NCBI GenBank assembly: GCA_963842835.1
Contig: CAWJIB010000007.1
Span: 434,001-498,000 of the forward strand
DNA from: Roseiarcus sp963842835
Lineage (GTDB): Bacteria > Pseudomonadota > Alphaproteobacteria > Rhizobiales > Beijerinckiaceae
Direction: 5' to 3'
DNA length: 64,000 nt
Both the position numbers and the translations under genes were made by a program. The notes beneath the pieces were generated by a model, which was not told the origin of the DNA, ran no database searches, and saw nothing but the letters and a program-made list of their open reading frames with translations. Shown in pieces: positions 43,263-52,480 of this stretch. Every line of letters begins with the position of its first letter. Within the stretch, counting starts at the first letter, position 1.

Positions 43263-44587
43263 GCGACGGCCTCGGCGATGCGCGCGACGATGGGATCGGC
43301 CGCCGCCGGCGGCGCGGCGCCGAGCGAATAGGCGGCCCTCAGACGCGCCGCGGCGGCCAACGCGCGCGCCTCGTCGCGGGCGTGAACCAGCGCGAGCGGC
43401 GCCTCGGCCGAGACCTCGGCGCCGAGACCGGCGAGGCGGGTGAAGCCGACGGCGGGGTCGATAGCGTCCGTCGCGCGCGCGCGCCCGCCGCCGAGTTCGA
43501 CCACCGCCATGCCGACCGCGCGCACGTCGATTTGCTGAACGAAGCCGGCGCTTGCCGGCGCCGCCGCGACGACGACCGGCGCGGCGGGAAGCGCGGCCCG
43601 CGCTTGGCTAAGGAAATTCCTGGGGCCGCCGAGCAGGGCGACCATGCGCTCGAAGCGCTCGGCGGCGGCGCCGCTCGCCAGCGCGCGCTGCAGCGCCGCG
43701 CGCGCGGCGTCGATATCGCTCGCCAAGCCGCTCAGGGTGAGCAGCTCCGCGCCGAGCGCGAGCGTGACCGCGTGAAGCCGCGCGTCGCGCCGCGCGCCGG
43801 TGAGATAATCGACGGCGTTGAGCACCTCGACCGAATTGCCGGCGGCGCTCGCCAGCGGCTCGTTCATGTCGGTGATCAGCGCGATCGTCGGCAGGCCGGC
43901 CCCGTTGGCGACGCCGGCGATGCTCTGCGCGAGATCGCGCGCGCCTTCAAACGTCGGCATGAAGGCGCCCGAGCCGGTCTTGACGTCCATGACCAGGGCT
44001 TGCAGCCCCGCCGCGAGTTTCTTCGACAGGATCGAGGCGGTAATCAGCGCGATCAATTCGACCGTCGCGGTGACGTCGCGAATGGCGTAGAGACGCCGGT
44101 CGGCGGGCGCGAGATCGGCGGTCTGGCCGATGATCGCGCATCCGGCTTGCGCGACGACGCGGCGAAACAGCTCAAGATCGGGCTGCGAGACATAGCCGGG
44201 GATCGAATCGAGCTTGTCGAGCGTGCCGCCGGTATGGCCGAGGCCGCGACCCGAAATCATCGGGACAAAGGCGCCGCACGCCGCCAGCATCGGCGCCAGC
44301 ATCAGGGAGACGTTGTCGCCGACGCCGCCGGTCGAATGCTTGTCGACGACCGGCCCCGGCAGATCGGCCTCGCGCCAGTCGAGCGCGACGCCCGAGCGCG
44401 TCATCGCTCTCGTCAGATGCACGCGCTCCTCGAGGTTCATGCCGCGGAAGAACACCGCCATGGCGAATGCGGCGGCCTGTCCCTCGGTGACGGCGCCTGA
44501 CGTCAGGCCGGCGATGAAGGCGGCGATGTCTTCGCCGCTGAGCGCCTGGCCGTCGCGCTTGGCGCGGATGATCTCTTCCGGCAGCAT
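43259..44587 (-). CDS. deoA: Thymidine phosphorylase
   Basis: 442-aa pyrimidine nucleoside phosphorylase, splitting thymidine or deoxyuridine to base and deoxyribose-1-phosphate. Motifs: MLPEEIIRAKRDGQALSGEDI at the start, signature VDKHSTGGVGDNVSLMLAPMLA, GRGLGHTGGTLDKLDSIPGY, LIALITASILSKKLAAG, VMDVKTGSGAFMP. The C-terminal PYNP domain is present. The stop overlaps the 2-hydroxyacid dehydrogenase start and its start shares a base with the upstream phosphorylase stop. Confidence 0.95.
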   Translation of the reverse strand: MLPEEIIRAKRDGQALSGEDIAAFIAGLTSGAVTEGQAAAFAMAVFFRGMNLEERVHLTRAMTRSGVALDWREADLPGPVVDKHSTGGVGDNVSLMLAPMLAACGAFVPMISGRGLGHTGGTLDKLDSIPGYVSQPDLELFRRVVAQAGCAIIGQTADLAPADRRLYAIRDVTATVELIALITASILSKKLAAGLQALVMDVKTGSGAFMPTFEGARDLAQSIAGVANGAGLPTIALITDMNEPLASAAGNSVEVLNAVDYLTGARRDARLHAVTLALGAELLTLSGLASDIDAARAALQRALASGAAAERFERMVALLGGPRNFLSQARAALPAAPVVVAAAPASAGFVQQIDVRAVGMAVVELGGGRARATDAIDPAVGFTRLAGLGAEVSAEAPLALVHARDEARALAAAARLRAAYSLGAAPPAAADPIVARIAEAVA

Positions 44588-45417
44588 CAGGCGCGCCCCT
44601 GCGGTTCGTCGTCGTGCGCGGCGATGAAGGCGCGCAACAGGCGACGGAATTGCTGCGAGCCAAGTTCGGCGAATTCCTGCGTCTCCTTATGGCTGGGATC
44701 GCCGCCCGAGAGCCCGGCGGCATAGTTCGTCACCAGCGAAGCGGCGACGCAGCGCAGGCCGAAGTAGCGCGCGATCAGCACTTCGGGGACCGTCGACATG
44801 CCCACGAGATCGGCGCCGAGAATTTTCGCCGCGCGGATTTCGGCCGGCGTCTCGAAACTCGGGCCGGAAAACCACATGTATACGCCCTCGTGCAGCTCGA
44901 CCTCGACGCTTCGAGCCGCATTCTTCAGCGCCGTCAGCAATTTTCGGTCGTAGGCCTGCGTCAACGGCACGAAGCGATCGTCGGTGGGCAGGCCGATCAG
45001 CGGATTGGCGCCGGCGAAATTGATGTGATCGACAATCGCCGCTAAAGCCGGCGGGCGCCAATGCGTGTGCAGGCCGCCGGCGGCGTTGGTGAGGAACAGA
45101 GTGCGCCCCCCTAACCGCTTGAACGTCTCGATCGCGGCGAACATCGCGCGCGAATCGCCGCGCTCGTAGTAATGGCCGCGCCCCTGAAACAGCGCCACGC
45201 GCCGCCCCTCCAAGGCGCCCACCACCAGGCGCCCGCTATGGCCGGCGACGCTCGGCACGGGAAAGCCGGGAATGTCGCGATAGGGGATGACGAGCGCGTC
45301 CTCGACTTCGTCGGCAAGGCCGCCGAGCCCCGAGCCGAGCACGAGGCCGAGCCGCGGCAGCGAGGTCACGCCATGCTTGGCGAGCGCTTCGATCGCGGCG
45401 TCGGAACATTGGTTCAT
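44587..45417 (-). CDS. Purine nucleoside phosphorylase (trimeric, PNP class II)
   Basis: 276-aa phosphorylase. LGLVLGSGLGGLADEVEDALVIPY (phosphate loop), VVGALEGRRVALFQGRGHYYE, TLFLTNAAGGLHTHW, YMWFSGPSFETPAEIRAA and LVGMSTVPEVLIARYFGLRCVAASLVTNYAAGL are all typical of the low-molecular-mass mammalian-like PNP (PunA/XapA, inosine and guanosine). It sits in the nucleoside operon between cdd and deoA. The one-base coupling to deoA (44587) suggests stoichiometric translation. Confidence 0.93.
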   Translation of the reverse strand: MNQCSDAAIEALAKHGVTSLPRLGLVLGSGLGGLADEVEDALVIPYRDIPGFPVPSVAGHSGRLVVGALEGRRVALFQGRGHYYERGDSRAMFAAIETFKRLGGRTLFLTNAAGGLHTHWRPPALAAIVDHINFAGANPLIGLPTDDRFVPLTQAYDRKLLTALKNAARSVEVELHEGVYMWFSGPSFETPAEIRAAKILGADLVGMSTVPEVLIARYFGLRCVAASLVTNYAAGLSGGDPSHKETQEFAELGSQQFRRLLRAFIAAHDDEPQGRA

Positions 45418-45458
45418 GTTGGTCTCCTAGCGGGGCGAAGGCCCGCGGCCGCGCCAAG

Positions 45459-45875
45459 TCATCGCGACAAATGATCCGGGCCGAACGAATGCGGCAACAA
45501 GTCTTCCACGGCGAATGTCGCGCGCAGCCCTTCCGGCCCCGCGACATGCACGCGCGTCTGCGCGTCGGCAAATTCGCGAATGCGCTGGCGGCAGCCGCCG
45601 CATGGCGTGCAGAGCGCCTCGCCGTCGCCGACGACGAGGATGTCGACGATGCGCCGCTCGCCCGCCAGGACCAGCGCGGCGATCGCCGCGGTCTCCGCGC
45701 ATGCGCCTTCGGGATAGGCGGCGTTTTCGACGTTGCAGCCGCCGTAGATCGCGCCGCTCGGCCCCAGCGCCGCCGCGCCGACCTTGAATTGCGAATAGGG
45801 CGCATAAGCTCGCGCTTGCGCCGCCCTCGCCGCCGCGAACAGCGCCTCGAGCTTATCGTCAGCGCTCTTTGACAT
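45459..45875 (-). CDS. cdd: Cytidine deaminase
   Basis: 138-aa zinc enzyme converting (deoxy)cytidine to (deoxy)uridine. Motifs: RAYAPYSQFKVGAAALGPSGAIYGGCNVENAAYPEGACAETAAI, where the CAE supplies a zinc cysteine and catalytic Glu, and TPCGGCRQRIREFAD with the PCxxC zinc ligands. Its start lies inside the end of the upstream permease gene (17-base overlap). Uridine produced here can be split by DeoA-type phosphorolysis. Confidence 0.95.
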   Translation of the reverse strand: MSKSADDKLEALFAAARAAQARAYAPYSQFKVGAAALGPSGAIYGGCNVENAAYPEGACAETAAIAALVLAGERRIVDILVVGDGEALCTPCGGCRQRIREFADAQTRVHVAGPEGLRATFAVEDLLPHSFGPDHLSR

Positions 45876-46830
45876 AGGGAACGCCCGAAGCCTTCGGCGG
45901 AATCGCCTTGCCGATGAAGCCGGCGAGCAGCACCACCGTCAGGATATAGGGAAGCGCCTCGATCGCCTGCACGGGAACCGGCCCGATGACCGGCAGGATC
46001 ACGCCTTGCAAGCGAATGGACAGCGCGTCGAGGAAGCCGAACAAGAGACAGGTCGCGAGCGCCGGCCACGGCCGCCATTTGGCGAAGACCAGCGCGGCGA
46101 GCGCGATAAAACCCTTGCCGGCGCTCATATGCGGCTGGAAATAGGCGGCCTGGGCGATGGAGAGATAGACGCCGGAGAGACCGACGAGCACGCCGCAGAT
46201 GACGACGGCGCTGTAGCGCAGTTTGCGCACGGATATGCCGGCGGTGTCGACGGCGGCGGGATTCTCGCCCACCGCGCGCAGGCGCAGGCCGAAACGCGTG
46301 CTGTAGAGCGCCCAATAGGTCAAAGGCACGAGCGCGAAGGCGAAATAGGTGACGATGTCGTGGCCGGAGATCAGGTGGCGATAGATCGGCCCGAGGATCG
46401 GCACGCCGCCGAAGCTCTCCGCGAAAGGCAGGTCGATCGTATTGAACAACGCCGTCGCCGGCAGTTGTGGCGTCCTCCCGCCTTGCGACCAGATCGCGTT
46501 GCCGACCAGCGCCGTCATGCCGTCGGCGACCATGTTGATCGCGGTTCCCGAAACGATCTGGTTGGCGCGCTGATCGATCGAGGCGTAACCGTGAATCAGC
46601 GATACGGCGACGGTGGCCAAGACGCCGCCGGCCAATCCGGCCCAGGCGCTGCCGGTGAATGTGGCGACCGTCGCCGCGGCGAAGGCGCCGGCGAGCATCT
46701 TGCCTTCGAGCCCGATGTCGACGACGCCCGAGCGCTCGGACCACAGGCCGGCGAGGCACGCCAGAATCAGCGGCACGCCGAGGCGGATGCCGGAGCCGAA
46801 GATGACGATGAAGGCGTCGAAGGTCTGCAT
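45859..46830 (-). CDS. Nucleoside ABC transporter permease (second subunit)
   Basis: 323-aa BPD_transp_2 permease with about nine hydrophobic helices. IRLGVPLILACLAGLWSERSGVVDIGLEGKMLAGAFAAAT is the diagnostic start of BmpC/NupQ-type permeases; RTRFGLRLRAVGENPAAVDTAGISVRKLRY is the coupling (EAA-like) loop. It pairs with the permease encoded just upstream to form the membrane heterodimer of the BMP-type importer. 14 bases separate them. Confidence 0.92.
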   Translation of the reverse strand: MQTFDAFIVIFGSGIRLGVPLILACLAGLWSERSGVVDIGLEGKMLAGAFAAATVATFTGSAWAGLAGGVLATVAVSLIHGYASIDQRANQIVSGTAINMVADGMTALVGNAIWSQGGRTPQLPATALFNTIDLPFAESFGGVPILGPIYRHLISGHDIVTYFAFALVPLTYWALYSTRFGLRLRAVGENPAAVDTAGISVRKLRYSAVVICGVLVGLSGVYLSIAQAAYFQPHMSAGKGFIALAALVFAKWRPWPALATCLLFGFLDALSIRLQGVILPVIGPVPVQAIEALPYILTVVLLAGFIGKAIPPKASGVPYVKER

Positions 46831-46843
46831 GGCGTTCAGACCT

Positions 46844-47953
46844 TCAAATCGGCGGGCCGGCGGTGCGCCGCGCGAGCAGCGTCGCCACCGGCCGACGGAA
46901 CATGTGTTCGAGCGCGCCGGCGAACAGCACGACGAGGCCCTGAATGACGACGATCATGTCGCGGCTGATCTTCGGCTTGTCGAAGGCGAGTTCGGCGCCG
47001 CCCTGATAGAGCATGCCGAACAGAATCGCCGCGAGCACGATGCCGACGGGATGCGCGCGCCCCATCAGCGCGACGGCGATGCCGACAAAGCCGAAGCCGG
47101 CGGTGTATTCGAGGATGAGCCGATGCTCCTCGCCGAGGATCACGTTGACCGCCATGCCGCCGGCGAGCGCGCCCGACAGCAGCGTGGTCACGATCGTGAT
47201 GCGCGCGGGCGAAATGCCGCCGTAGACGGCGGCGGTCGGGTTGGCGCCGACGGTGCGGATTTCATAGCCGAGCCGCGTGCGCCAGATCAGCACCCAGACG
47301 CCGAGCGCGGCGGCGAGCGCGAGCAGGAACGACAGATTGAATGGCGTCACCGGCCATTTCACGCCGACGAGCGCGAGGAGCGCATGGAACTGCGGCACGA
47401 TGCCGGCAGGCGGGAAGGGCAGGGTTTCCGGATTCATCTGCGTGGGCGAGCGCAACACCTCCACCAGGAGATAGCCCATCAACGCGGAGGCGATATAATT
47501 GAACATGATCGTCGTGATGACGATGTGGCTGTCGCGCTTGGCCTGGAGATAACCGGGTATGGCCGCGAAAGCCGCGCCGAACAGCGCCGCGGCGAGTATG
47601 GCGACGAGCACCAGGGAATAGCCGGGCAGGAACCCCAGATAAAGACAAGCGAGCGCCGCGCCGAGCCCGCCGATATAGGCTTGGCCCTCGACGCCGATAT
47701 TGAAGAGGCCCGCGTGAAAGCAGATCGCCACCGCGAGGCCGGTGAAGATGAAGCTCGTCGCGTAATAGAGCGTGAAGCCGATGCCTTCGAGATCGCCCAG
47801 AGCGCCCACGAGCAGCAACCGCACCGCCTCGAAGGGATTTTCGCCAATGGCGGTGACGACGAGCCCGGAAATGCAAAAAGCTGCGGCGACGTTGACGAGC
47901 GGGATCAGCGCGACGTCGGCCCAGGCCGGCAGCGGCTTGTGGGACGCGCTCAT
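46844..47953 (-). CDS. Nucleoside ABC transporter permease (first subunit)
   Basis: 369-aa BPD_transp_2 permease with a longer N terminus. Helices begin at WADVALIPLVNVAAAFCISGLVV; YYATSFIFTGLAVAICFHAGLFNIGVEGQAYIGGLGAALACLY is typical of BmpB/NupP-type subunits; RTRLGYEIRTVGANPTAAVYGGISPARI is the coupling loop. The ATG at 47953 overlaps the ATPase stop (ATGA). It contributes half of the transmembrane channel. Confidence 0.92.
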   Translation of the reverse strand: MSASHKPLPAWADVALIPLVNVAAAFCISGLVVTAIGENPFEAVRLLLVGALGDLEGIGFTLYYATSFIFTGLAVAICFHAGLFNIGVEGQAYIGGLGAALACLYLGFLPGYSLVLVAILAAALFGAAFAAIPGYLQAKRDSHIVITTIMFNYIASALMGYLLVEVLRSPTQMNPETLPFPPAGIVPQFHALLALVGVKWPVTPFNLSFLLALAAALGVWVLIWRTRLGYEIRTVGANPTAAVYGGISPARITIVTTLLSGALAGGMAVNVILGEEHRLILEYTAGFGFVGIAVALMGRAHPVGIVLAAILFGMLYQGGAELAFDKPKISRDMIVVIQGLVVLFAGALEHMFRRPVATLLARRTAGPPI

Positions 47954-49494
47954 GCCGCGCGCTCGCTGACGCCGGCCATCAAGAGGCCGAGGTCCTGGGG
48001 GTTGGTTTCCCGAGGGATCCGCTCGCCGGTGATCCGGCCGGCGCAGAGCACGAGGATGCGGTCGGAGAGCGCGAAGATTTCGTCCAGTTCGACGGACACG
48101 AGCAGCACCGCTTTTCCGGCGTCGCGCAAGGCGACGATGCGTTTGTGAATGAATTCGATCGCGCCGATGTCGACGCCGCGCGTCGGCTGGCCGACCAGCA
48201 TGATCTTGGGGTTGCGTTCGATTTCGCGGGCGAGGACGATCTTCTGCTGATTGCCGCCGGAGAAATTGGCGGTCTTGAGCAGCGGCGCGCGCGGGCGAAT
48301 GTCGAAGGCTTCCATCTTCGCCGCTGCGTCGGCGATGATCGCCTTGCGGTCGAACAGAACGCCGCGACCATAGACGGGGTCGTCCTGAAAGCCGAGCATC
48401 GCGCTTTCGCACGCTTCGAACGGCATCACCAGACCGACGCGATGACGATCCTCCGGGACATGGCCGACGCCCAGCGCGCGCACGCCCTTGGGATTGCGCT
48501 TAGCTGGCGGCGGCGTCGCGCCGTTGATGAGAATTTCGCCCGAGCTGAGCGGGCGAATGCCGGCGAGCGCCTCCAGCAGCTCCGATTGCCCGTTGCCCGC
48601 GACGCCGGCGATTCCGACGATCTCGCCTTCGCGCAACGTGAAGGAGACGTCGTCGACGCGCGTCACGCCGCGATCGTCGCGCACGACCAGATGGCGCGCC
48701 TCGAGCGCCACCTTGCCGGGATGGGCGGGGCCTTTCTCGATCTTGAGAATGACCTTGCGGCCGACCATCGCGTCCGCCAGTTCCGGTGGCGAGGTCCTGG
48801 CGGTCTCGAAGGTCGCGACCATCTCGCCGCGCCGCATGACCGAGACGCGGTCGGTCAGGCTGATGATCTCGCGCAGCTTGTGCGTGATGAAGACGATCGT
48901 CTTGTTCTGCGACTTGAGCACGCGCAGCATGGCGAACAGCTGATCCGCCTCGGCTGGGGTCAGCACCGCGGTCGGTTCGTCGAGCACGAGGATTTCCGCG
49001 CCGCGCACCAGCGCCTTGAGAATTTCGACGCGCTGCTGCAAGCCGACGGACAATTCGCCGACGATCGCGTCCGGGTCCACCTCCAGCGCATATTCCTTGG
49101 CCAAATGCGCGAGCTCGGCGCGAATGGCGGCGGCGCCGGAGGCCAGGAGCGGCCCGCCCTCGGCGCCGAGCATGACGTTCTCGAGCACGCTCAGCGGCGG
49201 CACGAGCATGAAATGCTGATGCACCATGCCGATGCCGTGACTGATCGCCTCGCGCGACGAGCGGATGCGCACCGGCGAGCCATTGATGCGAATTTCGCCA
49301 GCGTCGGCCTCGTAGAAGCCATAGAGGATCGACATCAGCGTCGATTTGCCCGCGCCGTTTTCGCCGACGATGCCGTGGATGACGCCGCGCTCGACGCGCA
49401 GATTGACGTCCTTGTTGGCGTGAACGTCGCCGAAGCGCTTGTCGATGCTGATCAGTTCGATCGCGGGCGCCGATTGGCTGGATTCACTTGTCAC
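47950..49494 (-). CDS. Nucleoside ABC transporter ATP-binding protein (two ABC domains)
   Basis: 514-aa ATPase with two nucleotide-binding domains. First: Walker A GIVGENGAGKSTLMSILYGF, signature LSVGLQQRVEILKAL, Walker B AEILVLDEPTAVL. Second (from about 260): GEIVGIAGVAGNGQSELLEAL (degenerate Walker A), FSGGNQQKIVLAREI and MLVGQPTRGVDIGAIEF. This is the BmpC/NupO (RbsA-like) layout. GTG at 49494 with GGGGGC upstream was chosen over a TTG at 49506. It lies about 115 bases after the binding-protein gene. Confidence 0.93.
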   Translation of the reverse strand: MTSESSQSAPAIELISIDKRFGDVHANKDVNLRVERGVIHGIVGENGAGKSTLMSILYGFYEADAGEIRINGSPVRIRSSREAISHGIGMVHQHFMLVPPLSVLENVMLGAEGGPLLASGAAAIRAELAHLAKEYALEVDPDAIVGELSVGLQQRVEILKALVRGAEILVLDEPTAVLTPAEADQLFAMLRVLKSQNKTIVFITHKLREIISLTDRVSVMRRGEMVATFETARTSPPELADAMVGRKVILKIEKGPAHPGKVALEARHLVVRDDRGVTRVDDVSFTLREGEIVGIAGVAGNGQSELLEALAGIRPLSSGEILINGATPPPAKRNPKGVRALGVGHVPEDRHRVGLVMPFEACESAMLGFQDDPVYGRGVLFDRKAIIADAAAKMEAFDIRPRAPLLKTANFSGGNQQKIVLAREIERNPKIMLVGQPTRGVDIGAIEFIHKRIVALRDAGKAVLLVSVELDEIFALSDRILVLCAGRITGERIPRETNPQDLGLLMAGVSERAA

Positions 49495-49608
49495 ACGCGC
49501 CCCCAAGCGACGGCAAGTTCATTTCACGGAATTCCATGCCGAACCGGCCGCCGCATCATGGCTGGGACAAGCCCGGCCATGACGTTTTCCTCGATCGCAG
49601 GCTGCGCC

Positions 49609-50616
49609 TCACACCGGGCACTTGTTATCCGACATGTAGTCGTGCACCTGGATCTTGCCGGAGATGATGTCGGCTTTCGCCGCGTCGACCGCCGCCTTCG
49701 TCTCGGGCGTGATCAGCCCCTTGTTGAATTCGTCTAAGGCGTAACCGACGCCGTCCTCCTTGACGCCGAACACGTTGAAGCCGGCCTTCCAAGTTCCGTC
49801 CTTGGCCGCCTTGAACATGTCGTAGGTCGCGATGTCGACGCGCTTGAGCATGGAGGTCAGCACCTTGCCCGGGAACAAGCCGTTCTGGTCGGAATCGACG
49901 CCGATGCCGAGCTTGCCGGCGTCGGCGGCTGCCTTGAGAACGCCCTGCCCCGTCGCGCCGGCGGCCGCGTAGACGATATCCGCGCCGCGATCGATCTGCG
50001 ACTTCGCGAGCTCGCCGCCCTTGACCGGATCGTTCCAGGCGGCCGGCGTCGTGCCCGTCATATTGGCGAACACTTCGTCCTTCGCGTTCACATATTTCAC
50101 GCCCTGCGCATAGCCGCACTCGAATTGCGAGATCAGCGGGATGTCCATGCCGCCGACGAAGCCGACCTTGCCGGTCTTGGAAGTCTTGGCGGCGATGACG
50201 CCGACCAGGAACGATCCTTCATGCGCCTTGAACAAGATCGACTGCACGTTGGGCTTGTTGACGACCATGTCGATGATGCCGAACTTGGTGTCCGGGAATT
50301 CGCCGGCGACCTTGTCGAGCGCCGTCGCCCAGGCGAAGCCGACGGTCATGATCGGCGAGAAACCGTCCTTGGCGAATTTGCGCAAGGCCTGCTCGCGCTG
50401 GGCGTCGTTCTGGATTTCGAGATCGCGAAAGTCGATGCCCGTGTCCTTCTTGAATTTTTCCGCGCCGTGGAAGACGCCTTCATTGAAGGATTTGTCGAAT
50501 TTGCCGCCAAGGTCGTAGATCACGGCGGGCTTGATCTCGGCGGCGAAGACCGCCGTCGAAGCGAGCAACGCGGCTGCGAGGCCCGAAAACACGGCAGACA
50601 GCTTACGGCCGGTCAT
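49609..50616 (-). CDS. BMP/PnrA-family substrate-binding lipoprotein-like protein
   Basis: 335-aa periplasmic binding protein, first gene of the operon. Signal peptide to about residue 25 (LAAALLASTAVFAAE; no lipobox Cys). BMP-family motifs: IKPAVIYDLGGKFDKSFNEGVFHGAEKFKK, DGFSPIMTVGFAWATALDKVA, GFVGGMDIPLISQFECGYAQGVKYV, VYAAAGATGQGVLKAAADAG, IGVDSDQNGLFPGKVLTSMLKRVD. Members with this pattern bind purine and pyrimidine nucleosides. The following salvage enzymes support this. Confidence 0.93.
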   Translation of the reverse strand: MTGRKLSAVFSGLAAALLASTAVFAAEIKPAVIYDLGGKFDKSFNEGVFHGAEKFKKDTGIDFRDLEIQNDAQREQALRKFAKDGFSPIMTVGFAWATALDKVAGEFPDTKFGIIDMVVNKPNVQSILFKAHEGSFLVGVIAAKTSKTGKVGFVGGMDIPLISQFECGYAQGVKYVNAKDEVFANMTGTTPAAWNDPVKGGELAKSQIDRGADIVYAAAGATGQGVLKAAADAGKLGIGVDSDQNGLFPGKVLTSMLKRVDIATYDMFKAAKDGTWKAGFNVFGVKEDGVGYALDEFNKGLITPETKAAVDAAKADIISGKIQVHDYMSDNKCPV

Positions 50617-50932
50617 GCAAATCTCCCTCTGTTCATTTCGACTGGGCTAACTGCCGGAGCCCGGCGATGCGACCGCCGCATGAACGGCGGAACCCCCCTC
50701 CTCGGGCAAGATTTCTTGACCGAATGGTCAAGCATACTGCCTGCCGCCGCGACAGAGTCAAGCGCCGCGCCTTCGCCGACGGCGAGCCGCGCGCCGCCCC
50801 TTCTGCGTGAGAAAAGCTCGCGCCCGGATTGTTGGCAGACTAGGCCGGCCTCGAGGCCTGGGCAAGCGTCGCAGCCGATCTTCGAGAAGCGTGAATTCGT
50901 CCAGCGACGCGCTCGCGATCGAGCGCGAGCGG
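50617..50932. other. Intergenic region with the nucleoside operon promoter
   Basis: About 316 bases between prs (whose stop is at 50933) and the nucleoside-binding protein start. It contains the RutR-like operator at 50715-50732. The rest is GC-rich; no gene or terminator with a T-run was seen for prs. Confidence 0.6.
50715..50732. promoter_or_regulatory. RutR-like operator of the nucleoside operon
   Basis: CTTGACCGAATGGTCAAG: half sites CTTGACC and GGTCAAG around GAAT. The E. coli RutR consensus is TTGACCA-N2-TGGTCAA; this site differs at one central base. It is about 100 bases upstream of the binding-protein gene. A TetR-family regulator sensing a pyrimidine or purine catabolite is inferred; no such regulator is in the window. 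Confidence 0.6.
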
Positions 50933-51865
50933 TCAGTCGAAGAGGACGGAAACGCTTTCTTCCTTGGCGATGCGGGCGATCGCCTCGCCGATCAGCGGCG
51001 CGATCGACATAACCCGGACATTGCGCGCCACGCGCACCGCCTCGGTCGGCGCGATCGTGTCGGTGATCACGAGCTCCTTGAGCTTCGAGGCGGCGATGCG
51101 CGCCACCGCGCCGCCCGAAAGCACGCCATGGGTGATATAGGCCGAAACGCTCGCCGCGCCCTTGTCCAGCAGCGCGTCCGCCGCGTTGCACAGCGTGCCG
51201 CCGGAATCGACGATGTCGTCGAGCATCACGCAATGGCGGCCGGCGACGTCGCCGATGATGTTCATGACTTCCAATTCGCCGGCGCGCTCACGCCGCTTGT
51301 CGACGATGGCGAGCGGCGCATCGAGGCGCTTGGCGAGCGCGCGAGCGCGCACCACGCCGCCGACGTCGGGCGAGACCACCATCAGATTGTCGACCAGGCC
51401 GCGCTCCTTGATGTCGCGCACCATCGTCGGCGCCGCGAACAGATTGTCGGTGGGAATGTCGAAGAAACCCTGGATCTGGCCGGCGTGCAGGTCGACGGTG
51501 AGCACGCGGTCGGCGCCGGCGCGGGTGATGAGATTGGCGACGAGCTTGGCCGAAATGGGCGAGCGCGGCCCCGGCTTGCGGTCCTGTCGCGCATAGCCGA
51601 AATAAGGAATGACTGCGGTGATGCGATGCGCCGAAGCGCGCCGCAGCGCGTCGATCATGATCAGCAGCTCCATCAGATTGTCGTTGGTCGGATAGGACGT
51701 CGACTGAATGATGAAGGCGTCGCGGCCGCGCACGTTTTCCAGGATTTCGACGAAAATCTCGAGGTCGGCGAATCGGCGCACGTGGCAGCGCGTCAGCGGC
51801 TCGCCGAGGTAGGCGGCGATCGCCTCGGCGAGCGGCCCGTTGGAATTGCCCGCCAATATCTTCAT
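50933..51865 (-). CDS. prs: Ribose-phosphate pyrophosphokinase
   Basis: 310-aa PRPP synthase. MKILAGNSNGPLAEAIAAYLGEPL start, RFADLEIFVEILENVRGRDAFIIQST, DALRRASAHRITAVIPYFGYARQDRK (ATP/substrate flexible loop), DRVLTVDLHAGQIQGFFDIPTDNLFA (phosphate site), VVSPDVGGVVRARALAKRL and VMLDDIVDSGGTLCNAADALL, the PRPP-binding signature. The ATG at 51865 follows AAGGA; an ATG at 51877 is also in frame. It supplies PRPP for nucleotide salvage and synthesis and is upstream of, though not necessarily in, the nucleoside operon. Confidence 0.96.
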   Translation of the reverse strand: MKILAGNSNGPLAEAIAAYLGEPLTRCHVRRFADLEIFVEILENVRGRDAFIIQSTSYPTNDNLMELLIMIDALRRASAHRITAVIPYFGYARQDRKPGPRSPISAKLVANLITRAGADRVLTVDLHAGQIQGFFDIPTDNLFAAPTMVRDIKERGLVDNLMVVSPDVGGVVRARALAKRLDAPLAIVDKRRERAGELEVMNIIGDVAGRHCVMLDDIVDSGGTLCNAADALLDKGAASVSAYITHGVLSGGAVARIAASKLKELVITDTIAPTEAVRVARNVRVMSIAPLIGEAIARIAKEESVSVLFD

Positions 51866-51877
51866 TTTTCCTTGCAT

Positions 51878-52480
51878 ACGGCGGCTCCAGACGCGCGATG
51901 GCCGTCGCCGCCCGATTTCGCGGCGCGGGGGCGGAGAACGGGGCGGGTCATAGCAGCCGAGCCGGGCGGGAACAATACGACGCTCCGATGACCGCGGCGC
52001 CCGCGCGCCTGGCTATCCACAGAATGCGTGGCGCGGACGAAGCGGAAGGACGAATCTACGCTTGGCGCTCTGGCTGGCGGCGGCAGGGATCGACCCGAAG
52101 CGGCCCTTCGCACGCAACGAACACTCGGACTAGGTAGTCAGGAGTTCGAATTGATTCGGGCGCGCCGGAGAGGACGAAGATGCGACCTTTGCGGGTGGAT
52201 TGTCGTCGTCTACATCTATAGTTGGCTCGGGCCGAAGGGACCCGCCATCTGACTGCTTGAGCGATCAAAAAGGGATTGAGTAAACTGTCGACGTAATTCC
52301 GTGATCCCAGGGCCTCAACGCCGCGGTGCCCGTCCTCGATTTTACAATACGCGGATTTATCGACTTCTCGCGTCGTCTCGGGCTAGAATGTGGCTAAAGC
52401 AACTCCGGCGACGGTTCGCGGCATGCGCGAGTGCGCGCCGCGGCACAGCTCGTTGCGGCGTCCTTATCGGGCAATTTCGA
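51878..52480. other. Intergenic region with a tRNA-like remnant
   Basis: About 600 bases upstream of the accessory cassette, less GC-rich in 52,250-52,400. At 52,108-52,171 the plus strand resembles the 3' half of a tRNA: GGTAGTCAGGAG, GTTCGAAT (T-loop) and GGGCGCGCC (acceptor end). The 3' arm of the T-stem is degenerate and no D or anticodon arm is recognisable, so it is not an active tRNA. Such 3'-end fragments are typical att sites of integrated elements. Confidence 0.4.

Noticed and set aside
52108..52171. Functional tRNA gene
   Set aside because: Only a T-loop-like and acceptor-like end are visible; the T-stem 3' arm does not pair and no anticodon arm can be formed.
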